NCBI GenBank assembly: GCA_038222915.1
Contig: JBBRHH010000185.1
Span: 1-10,148, forward strand
Direction: 5' to 3'
Origin: JBBRHH01 sp038222915
GTDB lineage: Bacteria > Planctomycetota > Phycisphaerae > Tepidisphaerales > Tepidisphaeraceae
Length of the DNA: 10,148 bases
Positions 6,443 through 10,148 of the stretch are shown here, piece by piece. The notes below the pieces were generated by a model. The model was not told the origin of the DNA and ran no database searches. It saw only the letters and a program-made list of their open reading frames with translations. Numbering within the stretch: position 1 is the stretch's first letter; each line of letters opens with the position of its first letter. The position numbers and the translations under genes are program-made.

Positions 6443-7726
6443 ATGGACTTTTTCACCTATAAAGACAACGAGCTTTACTGCGAAGACGTGCCGGCCGAAA
6501 AGATCGCCCGCGAAGTGGGAACGCCCGCATACGTCTATTCCAAGGCCACTTTTCTTCACCATTACCGGCAGATCGCGGCGGCCTTTAAACCCGTGAACGC
6601 CACCGTCTGCTACTCCATCAAAAGCTGCGGCAACATCAACATCTGCAAGCTCCTCGCGGCCGAAGGGTGCGGCTTCGACGTGACCAGCGGCGGCGAGCTT
6701 TACCGGGCCCTGCAGTCCGGCGGTGATCCGAAAAAGATCATCTACGCCGGCGTCGGCAAAACCGACCAGGAAATCGCCGACGGGATCAATGCCGGCATCG
6801 CGGCGTTTAACCTGGAGTCCGAGGCAGAGATCGAAAACATCGACCGCGTCGCGGCCTCGATCAACAAGCAGGCCGTCGGCGCGATCCGCATCAACCCCGA
6901 CGTCGACCCCAAAACCCACGCCAAGACGACCACCGGCAAGAAGGAAACCAAGTTTGGCGTCGATATTGAACGGGCCGAGCGCGTTTTCGAGCAATATCGC
7001 AACCTGAAAAATCTCCGCATCGCCGGCGTTCATATTCACATCGGATCCCCGGTTTACGAGATTCAGCCCTACGTCGACGCCGTTACGAAGATCACGGCGC
7101 TCATCGAACGCCTCACCGAGCGCGGGCACAAGATCGAGTGGTTCGACATGGGCGGCGGTTTCGCTGTCAACTACGAGCGCCCCGATCAGGCGCTTCCGGT
7201 CACCGAGCACGCCAAGGCGCTGATCCCCCTCATCCAGAACAAGCCGTATCACATCGCACTCGAACCCGGCCGATACATCGCCGGCAATGCCGGCATCCTG
7301 CTGACCCGCGTGCTCTACCGCAAACAGGGCGGCGAAAAGAAATTTGTCATCATCGACGCCGGCATGAACGACCTGATCCGGCCCACCCTCTACGAATCCT
7401 ACCACCATATCTGGCCAACCCGCCCCGACGCCGGCAACCTCCCCGGCGCTCGCAACAAAACCATTGATGCGGTGAACGGCGAAGTCGTCGACGTGGTGGG
7501 CCCGATCTGTGAAAGCGGCGACTATCTCGCCAAAGGCCGGCTGCTTCCCCAGACCAAGCGGGGTGATTTGCTCGCCGTCTTTACTGCCGGCGCTTATGGC
7601 TTTGCCATGAGCAGCAACTACAACAATCGGCCGCGTGCACCGGAAGTCCTGGTGGACGGTTCCAGCTACAAGATCATCCGCCGGCGCGAGACGCTGGAGG
7701 ACCTCGTGGCCGCCGAGCGGGTGTGA
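6443..7726 (+). CDS. lysA: Diaminopimelate decarboxylase (EC 4.1.1.20)
   Basis: 427 residues, normal for LysA. It decarboxylates meso-diaminopimelate to L-lysine, the last step of the DAP pathway, in the cytoplasm with PLP. Visible fold-III PLP-decarboxylase features: C-Y-S-I-K-S-C at 56-62 with Lys60 as the expected Schiff-base lysine; H-I-H-I-G-S at 197-202; the phosphate-binding M-G-G-G-F at 236-240; E-P-G-R at 274-277; the catalytic C-E-S-G-D at 356-360 (Cys356); and G-A-Y-G-F-A-M-S-S-N-Y-N at 383-394. The HIGS, EPGR and CESGD set with the C-terminal N-x-R-P-R-x-x-E-V-L-V separates LysA from ornithine/arginine decarboxylases. The start has AGGAA about 11 nt upstream (6427-6431), slightly long spacing. 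The 190-bp inverted repeat ends 24 nt before the ATG. Followed after 1 nt by a small unknown gene. Confidence 0.97.
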   Translation: MDFFTYKDNELYCEDVPAEKIAREVGTPAYVYSKATFLHHYRQIAAAFKPVNATVCYSIKSCGNINICKLLAAEGCGFDVTSGGELYRALQSGGDPKKIIYAGVGKTDQEIADGINAGIAAFNLESEAEIENIDRVAASINKQAVGAIRINPDVDPKTHAKTTTGKKETKFGVDIERAERVFEQYRNLKNLRIAGVHIHIGSPVYEIQPYVDAVTKITALIERLTERGHKIEWFDMGGGFAVNYERPDQALPVTEHAKALIPLIQNKPYHIALEPGRYIAGNAGILLTRVLYRKQGGEKKFVIIDAGMNDLIRPTLYESYHHIWPTRPDAGNLPGARNKTIDAVNGEVVDVVGPICESGDYLAKGRLLPQTKRGDLLAVFTAGAYGFAMSSNYNNRPRAPEVLVDGSSYKIIRRRETLEDLVAAERV

Positions 7727-7727
7727 C

Positions 7728-8024
7728 ATGAGCACCGCAATCCCAGACGACCTCGAAGCGCGATTGAGCCCGAGTTTGCGTGGCGTTTTTCGGCTGGAGC
7801 TTGACGCCGGAAACGTCATCGAGCGCGTCGACGTCGACATGTACAGCCGATGCGCCCTCGCGGTGATATTCAAAAGCCCGCTGCACTTTGAAGAAATCAA
7901 AGCACGCTTCGGCAAGCCCGAACGTATCACCTGCTGGGAAAACCGCGACGGCCACTATTCCATCGAGGCCGGCATCTCGTGTGATCGGACCGGCCATTCT
8001 ATCGCGGGGCCGATTCCGACGTAA
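7728..8024 (+). CDS. Small conserved-looking hypothetical protein coupled to lysA
   Basis: 98 residues from the ATG at 7728, one base after the lysA stop (TGA-C-ATG). The reading frame extends upstream to 7635 inside lysA, but that part is a shadow of lysA, so 7728 is chosen. I do not recognise a family. The protein is soluble, without signal peptide or membrane span, with a mixed alpha/beta pattern: G-V-F-R-L-E-L-D-A-G-N-V then V-D-V-D-M-Y and A-L-A-V-I-F, a helix H-F-E-E-I-K-A-R-F-G, and W-E-N-R-D-G-H-Y-S-I-E. Two cysteines (positions 42 and 69) plus one near the end (85) are present, without a metal-site spacing. Close spacing with lysA suggests coupled translation. The frame stays open with balanced composition until its own stop, supporting a real gene. 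Confidence 0.68.
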   Translation: MSTAIPDDLEARLSPSLRGVFRLELDAGNVIERVDVDMYSRCALAVIFKSPLHFEEIKARFGKPERITCWENRDGHYSIEAGISCDRTGHSIAGPIPT

Positions 8025-8120
8025 GCACATCGCCCTCAACCGCAAGTCCGATAACGACAGTCCCCAAGCCAGCCGCACCCTGCGCCGATCTATTCCTAAG
8101 AAACCCGGCCTTCCCCCATC

Positions 8121-8148
8121 GCGGCGGCGCGATATAGTGAACCGCCGC
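8121..8148. promoter_or_regulatory. TATAGT -10 candidate inside a GC-rich dyad, upstream of aat
   Basis: TATAGT at 8133-8138 on the plus strand (5 of 6 matches to TATAAT) is flanked by GCGGCGG (8121-8127) and its exact complement CCGCCGC (8142-8148). This places the -10 hexamer in the loop of a 7-bp dyad, so a regulator bound to the dyad would cover the promoter. A transcript starting near 8145 would have a leader of about 56 nt to the ATG at 8201. There is no T-run after the stem, so it is not a terminator for the lysA unit. No good -35 is visible. Confidence 0.3.
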
Positions 8149-8200
8149 CGGGTCCGCCTCAAGGATGCGCCGTTGCCCCGGTCTATTCGGATTCGAACCC

Positions 8201-9025
8201 ATGAAAACCGTCTCCTGCCTCATCAACGCTGATCCGATTCGAGCCCTCTGGGCCACCGCCATCGGCTGCATGCCCGGCTTCGTCGATGACGAAAAAGGCC
8301 CGCCCGCCTGGATTCGCTACACCCATCGGGGCGTCCAATATCTCAGCAAACTCGCCATCCCTTCCAAACACCGCTCGCGCGTCTTCAATCCCAAGTGGGA
8401 GATCCGCTACAACACCTCCTTCGAGGAAGTCGTCCGCGGCTGCGGCGACAACGCCCGCGCCACCATTCAAAAGCGCGGCGGCAACACCTGGATCACCGAC
8501 GAGCTGATCGCCGGCTCCATCAAGCTCCACAAGATGGGCTACGCCTACAGCATCGAAGCCTGGACCGACGGCGCACTCGCCGGCGGCCTCTGGGGCTACC
8601 AGCTCGGCGGCTTCATCAACATCGAATCGGCCTTCCACCGCGTCTCCAACGCGTCGAAGGCGTGCTTCGGCCAAGGCCAGATTTACATGAAGGAGCGCGG
8701 CTTTGAGATGGTCGACTGGTGCACCGTTCCCGACCACGAAGTCAATTTCGGCGTCGAATGGATTCCGCAATGGAAGTACGAGGTGGAGGTGGCACGGCTC
8801 ATCAATCAGCCTGTCGCCCTCCTTCCCAATCAGCCCCCACCGGCCTTGCCATGGCAGATCAAGCTTGGGCTGCCGGCGTATCGCAAGCTGAAAGGTATCA
8901 AACGCCGTGTAACCGGCATGATCAAGAAACCGGTCGCACCCGCACAACCACCGGTTGCCGCGGCCCCCGAGCCGGCCCCCACCGCCCCAAGTCCAAACCC
9001 CGAGGCCCGCGAAAACGCTGCTTGA
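8201..9025 (+). CDS. aat: Leucyl/phenylalanyl-tRNA-protein transferase, divergent
   Basis: 274 residues from the ATG at 8201. An in-frame ATG at 8165 would add 12 residues; neither has a Shine-Dalgarno site, and 8201 is preferred because the N-terminus then starts compactly. Aat transfers Leu or Phe from tRNA to N-terminal Lys/Arg of proteins, feeding them to ClpS/ClpAP (bacterial N-degron pathway). Family landmarks: F-E-E-V-V-R-G-C (74-81), N-T-W-I-T-D-E-L-I (95-103), L-H-K-M-G-Y-A-Y-S-I-E (109-119), G-A-L-A-G-G-L-W-G (124-132), N-I-E-S-A-F-H-R (140-147), N-A-S-K (150-153) and G-F-E-M-V-D-W-C (167-174). Compared with E. coli Aat as I recall it, Glu156 and Asp186 are kept (Glu142, Asp172), but the residue matching Gln188 is Cys174, the F-P-W-Y and W-W-S-P-D-P-R stretches are replaced, and E-I-P-R is W-I-P-Q. 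A Pro/Ala-rich tail (about 243-274) is extra. It may be a subfamily with altered specificity. Confidence 0.85.
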   Translation: MKTVSCLINADPIRALWATAIGCMPGFVDDEKGPPAWIRYTHRGVQYLSKLAIPSKHRSRVFNPKWEIRYNTSFEEVVRGCGDNARATIQKRGGNTWITDELIAGSIKLHKMGYAYSIEAWTDGALAGGLWGYQLGGFINIESAFHRVSNASKACFGQGQIYMKERGFEMVDWCTVPDHEVNFGVEWIPQWKYEVEVARLINQPVALLPNQPPPALPWQIKLGLPAYRKLKGIKRRVTGMIKKPVAPAQPPVAAAPEPAPTAPSPNPEARENAA

Positions 9026-9122
9026 TCCGCTGCATGGTTTGACGTGCACCGGAGTTGGCCCGACAGCATTTTTTCTTGTCGTCGCTAAGAATCAGGCCAC
9101 GCAGGAGCGTGAAGCAACCGCG

Positions 9123-9548
9123 TTACCCATTCCGCGGCAATGGCCAGTCCATATCCATCCACAGATCCCGATCCGTTGCAGGGTCCGGCTTCCCATCCAG
9201 ATACAACTCCCAGTGCACCTGTAACTTCGGATATCGCCCGATAAACGTCTTCCATGCGGCATAATACGAACGGTAAAAGTAACTCTTTTCCGCCCACTGG
9301 GCCTGCTCTTCCCGCAGTTTGTCCACCTGCGAGCGCGCGTCGGCCAACTGCTTGCCCAGTTCCGCAACGTTCCCCTTCAGCTTCTCATTCTCCTGCGAAA
9401 GCTGGTTCTTTGAGTTCTGCGCGTTCTCCAGCGATTTAAGCGCATCGTCATACAGCTTCTTCAACTGCTCGTAATTGGGTTGTTCATCCCCCCGGCACAC
9501 GGTTCCTGTAATCAGGAGCATGGCCATGATGCAAAGGCACCACCGCAT
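9123..9548 (-). CDS. Exported coiled-coil protein of unknown function
   Basis: 141 residues. The N-terminus (MRWCLCIMAMLLITGTVC then RGDE) is a short signal peptide. The Cys at 18 is preceded by G-T-V, which is not a proper lipobox, so ordinary signal peptidase I cleavage near 20 is more likely than lipidation. Residues about 25-85 form a heptad-rich coiled coil, with repeats such as Y-E-Q-L-K-K-L-Y and S-Q-E-N-E-K-L-K and no proline. The C-terminal 50 residues are aromatic-rich (Y-F-Y-R-S-Y-Y-A-A-W, Y-P-K-L-Q-V-H-W-E-L-Y-L, D-L-W-M-D-M-D-W), suggesting a compact module or a binding surface. The start is supported by AAAGGA at 9556-9561 (minus strand), 7 nt from the ATG. Convergent with aat (97 nt between stops) and divergent from the zinc-ribbon gene. 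No family recognised. Confidence 0.82.
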   Translation of the reverse strand: MRWCLCIMAMLLITGTVCRGDEQPNYEQLKKLYDDALKSLENAQNSKNQLSQENEKLKGNVAELGKQLADARSQVDKLREEQAQWAEKSYFYRSYYAAWKTFIGRYPKLQVHWELYLDGKPDPATDRDLWMDMDWPLPRNG

Positions 9549-9592
9549 ATTCCAGTCCTTTCAACTCCACGGCAAATACGTTTTCCGGCGAC

Positions 9593-9602
9593 ATTCTAGA
9601 AT
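9593..9602. promoter_or_regulatory. Perfect 10-bp palindrome in a divergent promoter region
   Basis: ATTCTAGAAT reads the same on both strands and lies 45 nt upstream of the coiled-coil gene start and 70 nt upstream of the zinc-ribbon gene start. On the minus strand it also contains TAGAAT, a possible -10. A dimeric regulator site is possible; a single short palindrome is weak evidence. Confidence 0.25.
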
Positions 9603-9660
9603 ATCCCCGCCAACGCACAATGTTGGTAGCCCTTTTCCTTTCCTCTCCCTTCTGTCCCGT

Positions 9661-9666
9661 TAAGAT
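9661..9666 (+). promoter_or_regulatory. TAAGAT -10 candidate, leaderless-type spacing
   Basis: TAAGAT (4 of 6 matches to TATAAT, fitting TAnnnT) ends 7 nt before the A of the ATG at 9673, the same distance as the TATAAT before the gene at 312. No Shine-Dalgarno site precedes the ATG; instead the 23 nt at 9631-9653 are all pyrimidines. Confidence 0.35.
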
Positions 9667-9672
9667 GATCAG

Positions 9673-9960
9673 ATGCCCGTGCAACGTTATGAAGACGAGG
9701 ACGACGAAGATGACGCCGATCCCGAGGCTCCCGACGAGCACGACATCGACGAATCCGAGGAGGAAGACACCCATCCCTGCCCCGAATGCCGCAGGGAAGT
9801 CTACGAACACGCCGATCGCTGCCCCTATTGCGGCCATCACCTCCACGACCGCCAACGCGTGCAATCCGGCAAACCCTGGTGGGTTTATCTCATCGTCGCC
9901 CTGCTCATGCTGGCTTTTTTCTGGTGGCTGGTCCCCCTGCTGCTCAATTTCCATCCCTGA
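9673..9960 (+). CDS. Acidic zinc-ribbon protein with C-terminal membrane anchor
   Basis: 95 residues in three parts. Residues 7-32 are almost entirely Asp/Glu (Y-E-D-E-D-D-E-D-D and E-S-E-E-E-D). Residues 36-54 form a zinc ribbon with two knuckles, C36-P-E-C39 and C50-P-Y-C53-G, separated by ten residues. Residues about 69-92 are one hydrophobic, Trp-rich span (W-W-V-Y-L-I-V-A-L-L and F-F-W-W-L) ending close to the C-terminus. This layout of acidic arm, zinc ribbon and tail anchor recurs in small planctomycete proteins; their function is unknown. The ribbon and acidic arm probably face the cytoplasm. The start has no ribosome site but a -10-like TAAGAT at leaderless spacing. Its last 17 nt overlap the convergent VOC gene. 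Confidence 0.88.
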   Translation: MPVQRYEDEDDEDDADPEAPDEHDIDESEEEDTHPCPECRREVYEHADRCPYCGHHLHDRQRVQSGKPWWVYLIVALLMLAFFWWLVPLLLNFHP

Positions 9961-10148
9961 TTACCCTGATTACCGGTTTTCCCATCACCTCCACCCGATT
10001 CCCCTCCGGATCGCGCACAAAAAACCGGTCAATTCCCACGATCGAATATTTCTTCTCCCACGCCGGCGAATACCCGGCCGCCTCTAAATGCCTGGCCGCC
10101 AGCCGCAGATCATCCACCCAGAGCGCGAAATGCTGCCCATTGGTGGGA
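9944..10148 (-). CDS. VOC / glyoxalase-fold family protein, C-terminal part
   Basis: The minus strand from the right edge gives 67 codons ending in TGA at 9946-9944; the start lies outside the window. The readable part runs N-G-Q-H-F-A-L-W-V-D-D-L-R, then H-L-E-A-A-G-Y, a loop with W-E-K-K-Y-S-I-V-G, and finally R-F-F-V-R-D-P-E-G-N-R-V-E-V. The H-F-A-L-x-V-D-D-L block and the D-P-E-G-N-R-V-E-V block are the characteristic second beta-alpha-beta module of vicinal-oxygen-chelate proteins. The His of Q-H-F and the Glu of R-V-E-V sit at the usual metal-ligand positions. VOC members include glyoxalases, dioxygenases and resistance proteins, so substrate is unknown. The 3' end overlaps the zinc-ribbon gene tail to tail by 17 bp. 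Confidence 0.85.
   Translation of the reverse strand, partial: PTNGQHFALWVDDLRLAARHLEAAGYSPAWEKKYSIVGIDRFFVRDPEGNRVEVMGKPVIRVIRDGN

Noticed and set aside
6215..7930. 571-codon open frame on the minus strand
   Set aside because: It is antisense to lysA, low in recognisable motifs and biased to Val/Asp/Gly as expected for the mirror frame of a GC-rich gene. It also runs through the inverted repeat. lysA on the plus strand is unmistakable.
8183..9049. 288-codon open frame on the minus strand
   Set aside because: Antisense shadow of aat, rich in Gly/Ala/Val/Asp without structure-like pattern.
9098..9111. Hairpin CACGC-AGGA-GCGTG between aat and the coiled-coil gene as a terminator
   Set aside because: Only a 5-bp stem and no T-run on either side. 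The T-run at 9069-9074 does not follow a stable stem. Insufficient for a terminator call.

Overview
The window looks like a chromosomal fragment of a GC-rich member of the Planctomycetota, possibly Phycisphaerae-like. The strongest taxonomic clue is a cut-off gene at the left edge whose first residues carry the 'LEPR' motif (S-L-E-P-R-Q-H-F-S-A), typical of the N-termini of planctomycete exported proteins. The lipoprotein glycoside hydrolase, the Uma2-type protein and the acidic zinc-ribbon/one-membrane-span protein also fit that group. No tRNA, rRNA, CRISPR array, integrase or transposase was seen. Gene identities come from reading motifs, not from database searches.

Layout. (1) Minus strand, 1-126: the 5' end of a secreted LEPR-motif protein, running off the left edge. 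(2) Plus strand, 312-3402: a probable three-gene membrane/envelope operon. It holds a long protein that appears to fuse a TIGR03546/DUF2062-like membrane domain to a TIGR03545/AsmA-like domain, then a TauE/SafE (TSUP) transporter and a DUF1634 membrane protein that overlaps it by 4 nt. The first gene has a perfect TATAAT 6 nt before its ATG and no Shine-Dalgarno sequence, which suggests a leaderless mRNA. (3) Minus strand, 6157-3413: a lipoprotein glycoside hydrolase of beta-galactosidase (GH42-like) architecture, followed with no spacing (TGAATG) by a Uma2/DUF820 nuclease-fold gene. (4) 6231-6418: a long imperfect inverted repeat in the divergent region between the hydrolase and lysA. (5) Plus strand, 6443-9025: lysA (diaminopimelate decarboxylase), a 98-residue unknown protein 1 nt downstream, and a divergent aat (leucyl/phenylalanyl-tRNA-protein transferase). 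(6) Minus strand, 9548-9123: an exported coiled-coil protein. (7) Plus strand, 9673-9960: an acidic zinc-ribbon membrane protein, second candidate for leaderless expression. (8) Minus strand, 10148-9944: the C-terminal part of a VOC/glyoxalase-fold protein whose 3' end overlaps the zinc-ribbon gene.

Functionally this is mostly core and envelope biology: lysine and peptidoglycan precursor synthesis, N-degron tagging, envelope lipid/AsmA-like functions, anion export and polysaccharide attack. It is not an obvious defence island. The points most worth following up are the fused TIGR03546-TIGR03545 protein with its leaderless-type start, the 190-bp inverted repeat in front of lysA, and the altered active-site region of Aat.
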